Source: Patiria miniata
Lineage: Eukaryota > Echinodermata > Asteroidea > Valvatida > Asterinidae
DNA length: 64,000 nt
Assembly (NCBI RefSeq): GCF_015706575.1
Contig: NW_024037051.1
Span: 14,543,016 to 14,607,015 of the forward strand
Direction of reading: 5' to 3'
Position numbers and translations under genes: made by a program. A model generated the notes under the pieces. It had not been told where the DNA came from, made no database searches, and saw only the letters and a program-made list of their open reading frames with translations. Of the stretch, positions 13,601 through 25,100 are shown piece by piece. Every line of letters starts with the position of its first letter. Position 1 is the stretch's first letter.

Positions 13601-15336
13601 CCTTCAGGCTGCGATACATGGCAGCCATGCGGGTTGGCGCTGACAGGCCTCCCTATGGGACTTACTGCACAAAAGCGAAAGATGGGGCATCCGCTGCTAC
13701 TTCTGAAATTTTCTCCAAAAGTTTCGGGTCTATCGACCTGTCGATTTGTATGCGGGTTGGCCCATTCATCCGCTTCAAAATGGTACCGAGTTTGTCCAGA
13801 TCCATCGAGGTAAAGGTACCTTCAGGCTGCGATACATGGGAGCCATGCGGGTTGGCGCTGACAGGCCTCCCTATTGGACTTACTGCACAAAAGCGAACGA
13901 AGGGGCATCCGCTGCTACTTCTGGAATTTTCTCCAAAAGTTTCGGGTCTATCGACCTGCCGATTTGCATGCAGGTTGGCCCATTCATCCGCTTCAAAATG
14001 GTACCGAGTTTGTCCAGATCCATCCATGTTAAGGTACCTTCAGGCTGCGATACATGGGAGCCATGCGGGTTGGCGCTGACAGGCCTCCCTATGGGACTTA
14101 CTGCACAAAAGCGAACGAAGGGGCATCCGCTGCTACTTCTAGAATTTTCTCCATAAGTTTCGGGTCTATCGACCTGCCCATTTGCATGCCGGTTGGCCCA
14201 TTCATCCGCTTCAAAATGGTACCGAGTTTGGCCAGATCCAACCAGGTTAAGGTACCTTCAGGCTGAGATACATGGGAGCCATGCGGGTTGGCGCTGACAG
14301 GCCTCCCTATGGGACTTACTGCACAAAAGCGAACGAAGGGGCATCCGCTGCTACTTCTGGGATTTTCTCCAAAAGTTTTGGGTCTATCGACCTGCCGATT
14401 TGCATGCCGATTGGCCCATTCATCCGCTTCAAAATGGTACCGAGTTTGTCCAGATCCATAAAGGTTAAGGTACCTTCAGGCTGCGATACATGGCAGCCAT
14501 GCGGGTTGGCGCTGACAGGCCTCCCTATGGGACTTACTGCACAAAAGCGAACGAAGGGGCATCCGCTGCTACTTCTGGGATTTTCTCCAAAAGTTTCGGG
14601 TCTATCGACCTGCCGATTTGCATGCCGGTTAGCCCATTCATCCGCTTCAAAATGGTACCGAGTTTGTCCAGATCCATAAAGGGTTAAGGTACCTTCAGGC
14701 TGCGATACATGGGAGCCATGTGGGTTGGCGCTGACAGGCCTCCCTATGGGACTTACTGCACAAAAGCGAACGAAGGGGCATCCGCTGCTACTTCTGGGAT
14801 TTTCTCCAAAAGTTTCGGGTCTATCGACCTGCCGATTTGCATGCCGGTTGGCCCATTCATCCGCTTCAAAATGGTAACGAGTTTGTCCCGATCCATCCAG
14901 GTTAAGGTACCTTCAGGCTGCGATACATGGGAGCCATGCGGGTTGGCGCTGACAGGCCTCCCTATGGTTATAGTTTGTTGAAATCCATCTATGTTAAGGT
15001 ACCTTTAGACCGCGACATATGAGAGCCATGTCGGCTGGAGCCGATAGCCCTTGCTATGGGACTTACTGCACAATAACAAAACTGGGGGCATCATGTACCT
15101 ACGTCTGGAGCTCACTCCAAAAGTTTCAAGTCTGAATCCTTGCCGATTTGTCAGCTTGTTGGCCTATTCATCTGCTATCCAACAAGCTATAGTTTGTAAA
15201 AATCCATCTATGATAAGGTACCTTTAGACCGAGACACATGAGAGCCATGTCGGCTGGCGCAAACAGCCCTTGTTATAGGACTTACTGCACAAAAACGAAA
15301 CTGGCGGCATCATGTACCTACGTCTGGGGCTCACTC

Positions 15337-15404
15337 CAAAAGTTTCGGGTTTGATGCCTTATGGACTTATGGGGGCATCATGTACCTACGTCTGGGGCTC
15401 ATCC
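15337..15404 (+). repeat. 68 bp partial B unit (internal repeat of monomer segment)
   Basis: CCAAAAGTTTC landmarks are about 68 bp apart here instead of 219. After GGTTTGATGCC the sequence jumps to TTATGGACTTATGGGGGCAT and continues through the CATGTACCTACGTCTGGGGC part of the monomer, so only the middle third of a monomer is present. The same join recurs at about 16281, 17443 and 18168. Confidence 0.9.
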
Positions 15405-15624
15405 CAAAAGTTTCAAGTCTGAATCATTGGCGATTTGTCAGCTTGTTGGCCTATTCATCCGCTATCCAACAAGCTATAGTTTGTCAAAATCCATCTACGC
15501 TAAGGTACCTTTAGACCGAGACACATGAGAGCCATGTCGGCTGGCGCAAACAGCCCTTGTTATAGGACTTATTGCACAAAAACGAAACTGGGGGCATCAT
15601 GTACCTACGTCTTGAACTCACTCC

Positions 15625-17430
15625 AAAAGTTTTAGGCCTGAAGCCTTGCCGACTTGTCAGCTTGTTGGCCTATTCATTCGCTATCTCACAAGCTATAGTT
15701 TGTCCAATTCCATCTATGTTAAGGTAGCATCAGACCGAGACACTTGAGAGCCATGTCGGCTGGCGCTGACAGCCCTTGCTATGTGACTTACTGCACAAAA
15801 ACGAAACTGGGGGCATCATGTACCTACGTCTGGGGCTCACTCCAAAAGTTTCGGGTTTGATGCCTTGCCGATTTGTCAGCTTGTTGGCCTATTCATCCGC
15901 TATCCAACAAGCTATAGTTTGTCAAAATCCATCTACGCTAAGGTACCTTTAGACCGAGACACATGAGAGCCATGTCGGCTGGCGCTGACAGCCCTTGCTG
16001 TGGGACTTATTGCACAAAAACGAAACTGGGGGCATCATGTACCTACGTCTGGAGCTCACTCCAAAAGTTTCAAGTCTGAATCCTTGCCGATTTGTCAGCT
16101 TGTTGGCCTATTCATCTGCTATCCAACAAGCTATAGTTTGTAAAAATCCATCTATGCTAAGGTACCTTTAGACCGAGACACATGAGAGCCATGTCGGCTG
16201 GCGCAGACAGCCCTTGTTATAGGACTTACTGCACAAAAACGAAACTCTCGGCATCATGTACCTACGTCTGGGGCTCACTCCAAAAGTTTTGGGTTTGATG
16301 CCTTATGGACTTATGGGGGCATCATGTACCTACGTCTGGGGCTCATCCCAAAAGTTTCAAGTCTGAATCATTGGCGATTTGTCAGCTTGTTGGCCTATTC
16401 ATCCGCTATCCAACAAGCTATAGTTTGTCAAAATCCATCTACGCTAAGGTAACTTTAGACCGAGACACATGAGAGCCATGTCGGCTGGCGCTGACAGCCC
16501 TTGCTGTGGGACTTATTGCACAAAAACAAAACTGGGGGCATCATGTACCTACGTCTGGAACTCACTCCAAAAGTTTTAGGTCTGAAGCCTTGCCGACTTG
16601 TCAGCTTGTTGGCCTATTCATTCGCTATCTCACAAGCTATAGTTTGTCCAAGTCCATCTATGTTTAGGTAGCATCAGACCGAGACACTTGAGAGCCATGT
16701 CGGCTGGCGCTGACAGCCCTTGCTATGTGACTTACTGCACAAAAACGAAACTGGGGGCATCATGTACCTACGTCTGGGGCTCACTCCAAAAGTTTCGGGT
16801 TTGATGCCTTGCCGATTTGTCAGCTTGTTGGCCTATTCATCCGCTATCGAACAAGCTATAGTTTGTCAAAATCCATCCATGTAAAGGTACCTTTATACCG
16901 CAACACATGAAAGCCATGTCGGCTGGCGCTGATAGCCCTTGCTATGGGACTTACTGCACAAAAACGAAACTGGTGGCATCATGTACGTATGTCTGGGGCT
17001 CACTCCAAAAGTTTCAAGTCTGAAGCCTTGCCGATTTGTCAGCTTGTTGGCCTATTCATCCGCCATCCAACAAGTTATAGTTTGTCCAAATCCATCCATG
17101 TTAAGGTACCTTTAGACCGCGACACATGAGAGCCATGTCGGCTGGCGCTGACACCCCTTGCTTTGGGACTTACTGCACAAAAACGAAACTGGGGGCATCA
17201 TGTACATATGTCTGGGGCTTACTCCAATAGTTTTAAATCTGAACCCTTGCCGATTTGTCAGCTTGTTGGCCTATTCATCCGGTATATAACAAGTTATAGT
17301 TTGTCAAAATCCATCTATGTTAAGGTACCTTTAGAACGAGACACACGAGAGCAATGTCGTCTGGCGCTGACAGCCCTTGCTTTGTGACTTACTGCACAAA
17401 AACGAAACTGGGGCATCATGTACCTACGTC
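15625..17430 (+). repeat. B1 higher-order repeat, copy 1 (offset 1887 bp)
   Basis: Private variants match 17512-19317 at a constant 1887 bp offset. They include AAGGTAGCATCAGACCGAGA (15721 and 17608), GTCCAAGTCCATCTATG, CTATCTCACAAGC, TATCGAACAAGC (about 16847 and 18734), CCTTTATACCGC and the TTACTCCAATAGTTTTAAAT unit. 1887 equals about eight full monomers plus two 68 bp partial units. A third, shortened version lies at about 21083-21890. Confidence 0.87.
16281..16348 (+). repeat. 68 bp partial B unit, second copy
   Basis: Shows the same GATGCC/TTATGGACTTATGGGG join as at 15337-15404, 944 bp downstream of it. It lies inside copy 1 of the 1887 bp higher-order repeat. Confidence 0.88.
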
Positions 17431-17442
17431 TGCGGCTCACTC

Positions 17443-17510
17443 AAAAAGTTTCGGGTTTGATGCCTTATGGACTTATGGGGGCATCATGTACCTACGTCTG
17501 GGGCTCATCC
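17443..17510 (+). repeat. 68 bp partial B unit, third copy
   Basis: Same partial unit and join, with CTCAAAAAGTTTCGGG in place of CTCCAAAAG. It sits at the boundary between the two 1887 bp higher-order copies. Confidence 0.88.
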
Positions 17511-17511
17511 C

Positions 17512-19317
17512 AAAAGTTTTAGGTCTGAAGCCTTGCCGACTTGTCAGCTTGTTGGCCTATTCATTCGCTATCTCACAAGCTATAGTTTGTCCAAATCCAT
17601 CTATGTTAAGGTAGCATCAGACCGAGACACTTGAGAGCCATGTCGGCTGGCGCTGACAGCCCTTGCTATGTGACTTACTGCACAAAAACGAAACTGGGGG
17701 CATCATGTACCTACGTCTGGGGCTCACTCCAAAAGTTTCGGGTTTGATGCCTTGCCGATTTGTCAGCTTGTTGGCCTATTCATCCGCTATCCAACAAGCT
17801 ATAGTTTGTCAAAATCCATCTACGCTAAGGTACCTTTAGACCGAGACACATGAGAGCCATGTCGGCTGGCGCTGACAGCCCTTGCTGTGGGACGTATTGC
17901 ACAAAAACGAAACTGGGGGCATCATGTACCTACGTCTGGAGCTCACTCCAAAAGTTTCAAGTCTGAATCCTTGCCGATTTGTCAGCTTGTTGGCCTATTC
18001 ATCTGCTATCCAACAAGCTATAGTTTGTAAAAATCCATCTATGCTAAGGTACCTTTAGACCGAGACACATGAGAGCCATGTCGGCTGGCGCAGACAGCCC
18101 TTGTTATAGGACTTACTGCACAAAAACGAAACTGGCGGCATCATGTACCTACGTCTGGGGCTCACTCAAAAAGTTTCGGGTTTGATGCCTTATGGACTTA
18201 TGGGGGCATCATGTACCTACGTCTGGGGCTCATCCCAAAAGTTTCAAGTCTGAATCATTGGCGATTTGTCAGCTTGTTGGCCTATTCATCCGCTATCCAA
18301 CAAGCTATAGTTTGTCAAAATCCATCTACGCTAAGGTACCTTTAGACCGAGACACATGAGAGCCATGTCGGCTGGCGCTGACAGCCCTTGCTGTGGGACT
18401 TATTGCACAAAAACAAAACTGGGGGCATCATGTACCTACGTCTGGAACTCACTCCAAAAGTTTTAGGTCTGAAGCCTTGCCGACTTGTCAGCTTGTTGGC
18501 CTATTCATTCGCTATCTCACAAGCTATAGTTTGTCCAAGTCCATCTATGTTAAGGTAGCATCAGACCGAGACACTTGAGAGCCATGTCGGCTGGCGCTGA
18601 CAGCCCTTGCTATGTGACTTACTGCACAAAAACGAAACTGGGGGCATCATGTACCTACGTCTGGGGCTCACTCCAAAAGTTTCGGGTTTGATGCCTTGCC
18701 GATTTGTCAGCTTGTTGGCCTATTCATCCGCTATCGAACAAGCTATAGTTTGTCAAAATCCATCCATGTAAAGGTACCTTTATACCGCGACACATGAAAG
18801 CCATGTCAGCTGGCGCTGATAGCCCTTGCTATGGGACTTACTGCACAAAAACGAAACTGGGGGCATCATGTACGTATGTCTGGGGCTCACTCCAAAAGTT
18901 TCAAGTCTGAAGCCTTGCCGATTTGTCAGCTTGTTGGCCTATTCATCCGCTATATAACAAGTTATAGTTTGTCAAAATCCATCTATGTTAAGGTACCTTT
19001 AGACCGCGACACATGAGAGCCATGTCGGCTGGCGCTGACACCCCTTGCTATGGGACTTACTGCACAAAAACGAAACTGGGGGCATCATGTACATATGTCT
19101 GGGGCTTACTCCAATAGTTTTAAATCTGAACCCTTGCCGATTTGTCAGCTTGTTGGCCTATTCATCCGCTATATAACAAGTTATAGTTTGTCAAAATCCA
19201 TCTATGTTAAGGTACCTTTAGACCGAGACACACGAGAGCAATGTCGTCTGGCGCTGACAGCCCTTGCTTTGTGACTTACTGCACAAAAACGAAACTGGGG
19301 GCATCATGTACCTACGT
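17512..19317 (+). repeat. B1 higher-order repeat, copy 2 (offset 1887 bp)
   Basis: Follows copy 1 directly and repeats its variant order, with few differences (for example ATGTTTAGGTAGC at 16670 versus ATGTTAAGGTAGC here, and TGTCGGCTGG versus TGTCAGCTGG near 18805). The similarity ends near 19317, where TGGGGATCACTCC begins a different monomer type. Confidence 0.87.
18168..18235 (+). repeat. 68 bp partial B unit, fourth copy
   Basis: Counterpart of the unit at 16281-16348, 1887 bp downstream, within higher-order copy 2. Confidence 0.88.
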
Positions 19318-19499
19318 CTGGGGATCACTCCAAAATTTTCAAATCTGAAGCCTTGCCGATTAGTCAGCTTGTTGGCCTATTCATCCGCTATCCAACAAGC
19401 TATAGTCTGTCAAAATCTATTCATGTTAAGGTACCTTTAGACCAAGACACACGAGAGCCATGTCGGCTGGCGCTGACAGCCCTTGCTATGTGACTTACT

Positions 19500-20170
19500 G
19501 CACAAAAACGAAACTGGGGGCATCATGTACATACGTCTGAGGCTCACTCCGAAAGTTTCAAGTCTGAAGCCCTGCCGTTTTGAAAGCTTGTTGGGCTATT
19601 CATCCGCTATCCAACAAGCTATAGTTTGTCAAAATCCATTTATGTTAAGATACCTTTAGACCAAGACATATGAGAGCAATGTCGGCTGGCGCAGACAGCC
19701 CTTGCTAGGGGACTTACTGCACAAAAACGAAACTGGGGGCATCATGTACCTATGTCTGGGCTCACTCCAAAAGTTTCAAGTCTGAAGCCTTGCCGATTTG
19801 TCAGCTTGTTGACCTATTAAACCGCTATCCAACAAACTATAGTTTGTCCAAATCCATCTATGCTAAGGTACCTTTAGACCGAGACATATGAGAGCCATGT
19901 CGGCTGGCGCAGACAGCCCTTGCTATAGGACTTACTGCACAAAAACGAAACTGGGGGCATCATGTACATACGTCTGGGGCTCACTCCGAAAGTTTCAAGT
20001 CTGAAGCCCTGCCGTTTTGAAAGCTTGTTGGGCTATTCATCCGCTATCCAACAAGCTATAGTTTGTCAAAATCCATTTATGTTAAGATACCTTTAGACCA
20101 AGACATATGAGAGCAATGTCGGCTGGCGCAGACAGCCCTTGCTAGGGGACTTACTGCACAAAAACGAAAC
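19500..20170 (+). repeat. Duplicated B1 dimer (offset 437 bp)
   Basis: The unusual strings CTGCCGTTTTGAAAGC, TTGTTGGGCTATTC, TTATGTTAAGATACC and TTGCTAGGGGACTTAC occur at about 19570-19720 and again about 437 bp later, so two monomers were duplicated as a block. Divergent single monomers follow up to about 21080, including GTGAAAAACTGCAC near 21020, which damages the otherwise invariant box. Confidence 0.82.
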
Positions 20171-21082
20171 TGGGAGCATCATGTACCTACGTCTGGGGCT
20201 CACTCCAAAATTTTCAAATCTGAAGCCTTGCCGATTTGTCAGCTTGTTGGCCTATTCATCCGCTATCCAACAAGCTATAGTCTGTCAAAATCTATTCATG
20301 TTAAGGTACCTTTAGACCAAGACACACGAGAGCCATGTCGGCTGGTGCTGATAGCCCTTGCTATGGGACTTACTGCACAAAAACGAAACTGGGGGCATCA
20401 TGTACATACGTCTGGGGCTCACTCCGAAAGTTTCAAGTCTGAAGCCTTGCCGATTTGTCAGCTTGTTGGGCTATTCATCCGCTATCCAACAAGCTATAGT
20501 TTGTCAAAATCCATTTATGTTAAGATACCTTTAGACCAAGACATATGAGAGCAATGTCGGCTGGCGCAGACAGCCCTTGCTATAGGACTTACTGCACAAA
20601 AACGAAACTAGGGGCATCATGTACCTACGTCTGGGTCTCACTCCAATAGTTTTAAATCTGAACCCTTGCCGATTTGTCAGCTTGCTGGCCTATTCATCCG
20701 CTATATAACCAGCTATAGTTTGTCAAAATAAATCTATGTTAAGGTACCTTTAGACCGAGACACATGAGAGCCATGTCGGCTGGCGCTGAGAGCAATTGCT
20801 AAGGGACTTACTGCACAAAAACGAAACTGGGGGCATCATGTACCTACGTCTGGGGCTCACTCCACAAGTTTCAAGTCTGAAGCCATGCCGATTTGTCATC
20901 TTGGAGGCCTATTCATCCGCTATCCAACAAGCTATAGTTTGTCAAAATCCATCCATGTTAAGGTACCTTTAGACCAAACACATGAGAGCCAAGTCGACTG
21001 GCGCTGACAGCCGTTGCTATGTGAAAAACTGCACAAAAACGAAACTAGGGGCATCATGTACCTACGTCTGGGGCTCACTCCA

Positions 21083-21890
21083 AAAGTTTTAGGTCTGAAG
21101 CCTTGCCGACTTGTCAGCTTGTTGGCCTATTCATTCGCTATCTCACAAGCTATAGTTTGTCCAAATCCATCTATGTTAAGGTAGCATCAGACCGAGACAC
21201 TTGAGAGCCATGTCGGCTGGCGCTGACAGCCCTTGCTGTGTGACTTACTGCACAAAAACGAAACTGGGGGCATCATGTACCTACGTCTGGGGCTCACTCC
21301 AAAAGTTTCGGGTTTGAGGCCTTGCCGATTTGTCAGCTTGTTGGCCTATTCATCCGCTATCGAACAAGCTATAGTTTGTCCAAATCCATCCATGTTAAGG
21401 TACCTTTATACCGCGACACATGAAAGCCATGTCGGCTGGCACTGATAGCCCTTGCTATGGGACTTACTGCACAAAAACGAAACTGGGGGCATCATGTACG
21501 TATGTCTGGGGCTCACTCCAAAAGTTTCAAGTCTGAAGCCTTGCCGATTTGTCAGCTTGTTGGCCTATTCATCCGCCATCCAACAAGTTATAGTTTGTCC
21601 AAATCCATCCATGTTAAGGTACCTTTATACCGCGACACATGAAAGCCATGTCGGCTGGCACTGATAGCCCTTGCTATGGGACTTACTGCACAAAAACGAA
21701 ACTGGGGGCATCATGTACATATGTCTGGGGCTTACTCCAATAGTTTTAAATCTGAACCCTTGCCGATTTGTCAGCTTGTTGGCCTATTCATCCGCTATAT
21801 AACAAGTTATAGTTTGTCAAAATCCATCTATGTTAAGTTACCTTTAGACCGAGACACACGAGAGCAATGTCGTCTGGCGCTGACAGCCCT
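21083..21890 (+). repeat. Partial third copy of the B1 1887 bp higher-order repeat
   Basis: Contains AAGTTTTAGGTCTGAAGCC, CTATCTCACAAGC and AAGGTAGCATCAGACCGAGA (21178). It then skips about four monomers and resumes with TATCGAACAAGC, GTACGTATGTCTGG and the TTACTCCAATAGTTTTAAAT monomer. This is an internally deleted copy of the units at 15625-17430 and 17512-19317. Confidence 0.8.
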
Positions 21891-22112
21891 TGCTATGGGA
21901 CTTACTGCACAAAAACGAAACTGGGAGCATCATGTACCTACGTCTGGGGCTCACTCCAAAATTTTCAAATCTAAAGCCTTGCCGATTTGTCAGCTTGTTG
22001 GCCTATTCATCCGCTATCCAATAAGCTATAGTCTGTCAAAATCTATTCATGTTAAGGTACCTTTAGACCAAGACACACGAGAGCCATGTCGGCTGGTGCT
22101 GACAGCCCTCGC

Positions 22113-22133
22113 TATGGGACTTACTGCACAAAA
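22113..22133 (+). other. In-register B-to-A family switch inside the shared box
   Basis: Upstream sequence is family B (GGCTGGTGCTGACAGCCCTC). Downstream from 22134 it is family A (GCGAAAGAAGGGGCATCCGC). The switch falls inside a 21-base stretch common to both families that contains GGGACTTACTGCACAAAA, so monomer phase is kept. A homologous crossover or conversion end in this box would give exactly this product. Confidence 0.9.
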
Positions 22134-25100
22134 GCGAAAGAAGGGGCATCCGCTGCTACTTCTGGGATTTTCTCCAAAAGTTTCGAGTCTATCGACCTGC
22201 CGATTTGCATGCGGGTTGGCCCATTCATCCGCTTCAAAATGGTACCGAGTTTGTCCAGATCCATCTATGTTAAGGTACCTTCAGGCTGCGATACATGGGA
22301 GCCATGCGGGTTGGCGCTGACAGGCCTCCCTATGGGACTTACTGCACAAAAGCGAAAGAGGGGGCATCCGCTGCTACTTCTGAAATTTTCTTCAAAATTT
22401 TCGGGTCTATCGACCTGCCGATTTGCATGCGGGTTGGCCCATTCATCCGCTTCAAAATAGTACCGAGTTTGTCCAGATCCATCCAGGTTAAGGTACCTTC
22501 AGGCTGAGATACATGGGAGCCATGCGGGTTGGCGCTGACAGGCCTCCCTATGTGACTTACTGCACAAAAGCGAAAGAGGGGGCATCCGCTGCTACTTCTG
22601 GGATTTTCTCCAAAATTTTCGGGTCTATCGACCTGCCGATTTGCATGCGGGTTGGCCCATTCATCCGCTTCAAAATGGTACCGAGTTTGTCGAGATCCAT
22701 CCAGGTTAAGGTACCTTCAGGCTGCGATACATGGGAGCCATGCGGGTTGGCGATGTCAGGACTCCCTATGGGACTTACTGTACAAAAGCGAACGAAGGGG
22801 CATCCGCTGCTACCTCTTGGATTTTCTCCAAAATTTTCGGGTCTATCCACCTGCCGATCTGCATGCCGGCTGGCCCATTCATCCGCTTCAAAATGGTACC
22901 GAGTTTGTCCAGATCCATCCAGGTTAAGGTACCTTCAGGCTGCGATACATGGGAGCCATGCGGGTTGGCGCTGACAGGCCTCCCTATGGGACTTACTGCA
23001 CAAAAGCGAAAGAAGGGGCATCCGCTGCTACTTCTGGGATTTTCTCCAAAATTTTCGGGTCTATCGACCTGCCGATTTGCATGCCGGTTGGCCCATTCAT
23101 CCGCTTCAAAATGGTACCGAGTTTGTCCAGATCCATCCATGTTAAGGTACCTTCAGGCTGCGATACATGGGAGCCATGCGGGTTGGCGCTGACAGGCCTC
23201 CCTATGGGACTTACTGCACAAAAGCGAACGAAGGGGCATCCGCTGCTACTTCTAGAATTTTCTCCATAAGTTTCGGGTCTATCGACCTGTCGATTTGTAT
23301 GCGGGTTGGCCCATTCATCCGCTTCAAAATGGTACCGAGTTTGTCCAGATCCACCGAGGTAAAGGTACCTTCAGGCTGCGATACATGAGAGCCATGCGGG
23401 TTGGCGCTGACAGGCCTCCCTATGGGACTTACTGCACAAAAGCGAACGAAGGGGCATCCGCTGCTACTTCTGGAATTTTCTCCAAAAGTTTCGGGTCTAT
23501 CGACCTGCCGATTTGCATGCGGGTTGGCCCATTCATCCGCTTCAAAATGGTACCGAGTTTGTCCAGATCCATCCATGTTAAGGTACCTTCAGGCTGCGAT
23601 ACATGGCAGCCATGCGGGTTGGCGCTGACAGGCCTCCCTATGGGACTTACTGCACAAAAGCGAAAGATGGGGCATCCGCTGCTACTTCTGAAATTTTCTC
23701 CAAAAGTTTCGGGTCCATCGACCTGTCGATTTTTATGCGGGTTGGCCCATTCATCCGCTTCAAAATGGTACCGAGTTTGTCCAGATCCATCGAGGTAAAG
23801 GTACCTTCAGGCTGCGATACATGGGAGCCATGCGGGTTGGCGCTGACTGGCCTCCCTATGGGACTTACTGCACAAAAGCGAAAGAAGGGGCATCCGCTGC
23901 TACTTCTGGAATTTTCTCCAAAAGTTTCGGGTCTATCGACCTGCCGATTTGCATGCAGGTTGGCCCATTCATCCGCTTCAAAATGGTACCGAGTTTGTCC
24001 AGATCCATCCATGTAAAGGTACCTTCAGGCTGCGATACATGGGAGCCATGCGGGTTGGCGCTGACAGGCCTCCCTATGGGACTTACTGCACAAAGCGAAC
24101 GAAGGGGCATCCGCTGCTACTTCTGGGATTTTCTCCAAAAGTTTCGGGTCTATCGACCTGCCGATTTGCATGCCGGTTGGCCCATTCATCCGCTTCAAAA
24201 TGGTACCGAGTTTGTCCAGATCCATCCAGGTTAAGGTACCTTCAGGCTGCGATACATGGGAGCCATGCGGGTTGGCGCTGACATGCCTCCCTATGGGACT
24301 TACTGCACAAAAGCGAAAGAAGTGGCATCCGCTGCTACTTCTGGGATTTTCTCCAAAAGTTTCGGGTCTATCGACCTGCCGATTTGCATGCGGGTTGGCC
24401 CATTCATCCGCTTCAAAATAGTACCGAGTTTGTCCAGATCCATCCAGGTTAAGGTACCTTCAGTCTGCGATACATGGGAGCCATGCGGGTTGGCGCTGAC
24501 AGGCCTCCCTATGGGACTTACTGCACAAAAGCGAAAGAGGGGGCATCCGCTGCTACTTCTAAAATTTTCTTCAAAAGTTTTGGGTCTATCGACCTGCCGA
24601 TTTGCATGCGGGTTGGCCCATTCATCCGCTTCAAAATAGTACCGAGTTTGTCCAGATCCATCCAGGTTAAGGTACCTTCAGGCTGAGATACATGGGAGCC
24701 ATGCGGGTTGGCGCTGACAGGCCTCCCTATGGGACTTACTGCACAAAAGCGAAAGAGGGGGCATCCGCTGCTACTTCTGGGATTTTCTCCAAAAGTTTCG
24801 GGTCTATCGACCTGCCGATTTGCATGCGGGTTGGCCCATTCATCCGCTTCAAAATGGTACCGAGTTTGTCCAGATCCATCCAGGTTAAGGTACCTTCAGG
24901 CTGCGATACATGGGAGCCATGCGGGTTGGCGATGACAGGACTCCCTATGGGACTTACTGTACAAAAGCGAAAGAAGGGGCATCCGCTGCTACCTCTGGGA
25001 TTTTCTCCAAAAGTTTCGGGTCTATCGACCTGCCGATTTGCATGCCGGTTAGCCCATTCATCCGCTTCAAAATGGTACCGAGTTTGTCCAGATCCATAAA

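Larger units (their letters stand above)
1..14967 (+). repeat. Satellite family A, subfamily A1, 218 bp tandem array (about 69 monomers)
   Basis: Head-to-tail monomers recur every 218 bp, for example the string GGTACCGAGTTTGTCCAGAT. Landmarks in order are AAGGTACCTTCAGGCTGCGA, ATGGGAGCCATGCGGGTTGG, GCGCTGACAGGCCTCCC, GGGACTTACTGCACAAAA, GCATCCGCTGCTACTTCT, TTTTCTCCAAAAGTTTCGGG, CTATCGACCTGCCGATTTGC and CCCATTCATCCGCTTCAAAA. GGTACC occurs twice per monomer, 33 bp apart. A1 is distinguished from A2 by GCGATACATG and GCATCCGCTG. Monomers carry a shuffled set of variants (GCGAAAG or GCGAACG, GGTTGG or CGGTTGG, CCAGGTTAAGG or CCATGTTAAGG, GCTGACAGG or GATGACAGG, TCTGGGATT, TCTAGAATT or TCTGAAATT), as expected from unequal crossing-over and gene conversion. 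The array is already under way at base 1, so its left end is outside the window. No gene is present. Confidence 0.97.
14968..22112 (+). repeat. Satellite family B, subfamily B1, 219 bp tandem array (about 33 monomers)
   Basis: Monomers of about 219 bp carry, in order, AAGGTACCTTTAGACCGAGA, CACATGAGAGCCATGTCGGC, TGGCGCTGACAGCCCTTGCT, GGGACTTACTGCACAAAA, ACGAAACTGGGGGCATCATG, TACCTACGTCTGGGGCTCAC, CCAAAAGTTTCAAGTCTGAA, GCCTTGCCGATTTGTCAGCT, TGTTGGCCTATTCATCCGCT and ATCCAACAAGCTATAGTTTG. The whole unit aligns with family A, strongest at the GGTACC palindrome and the GGGACTTACTGCACAAAA box. B1 is separated from B2 by CCGAGACACATG (B2: CCGCGACACATG), CTACGTCTG (B2: CTATGTCTG) and CTATCCAACAAGC (B2: GCCATCCAACAAG). 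Monomers are more divergent than in A, especially at 19.3-21.1 kb, which suggests an older or less homogenised stretch. Confidence 0.95.

Noticed and set aside
1..14967. CRISPR-like direct repeats
   Set aside because: The repeats are contiguous 218 bp monomers with no unique spacers, in a eukaryotic satellite.
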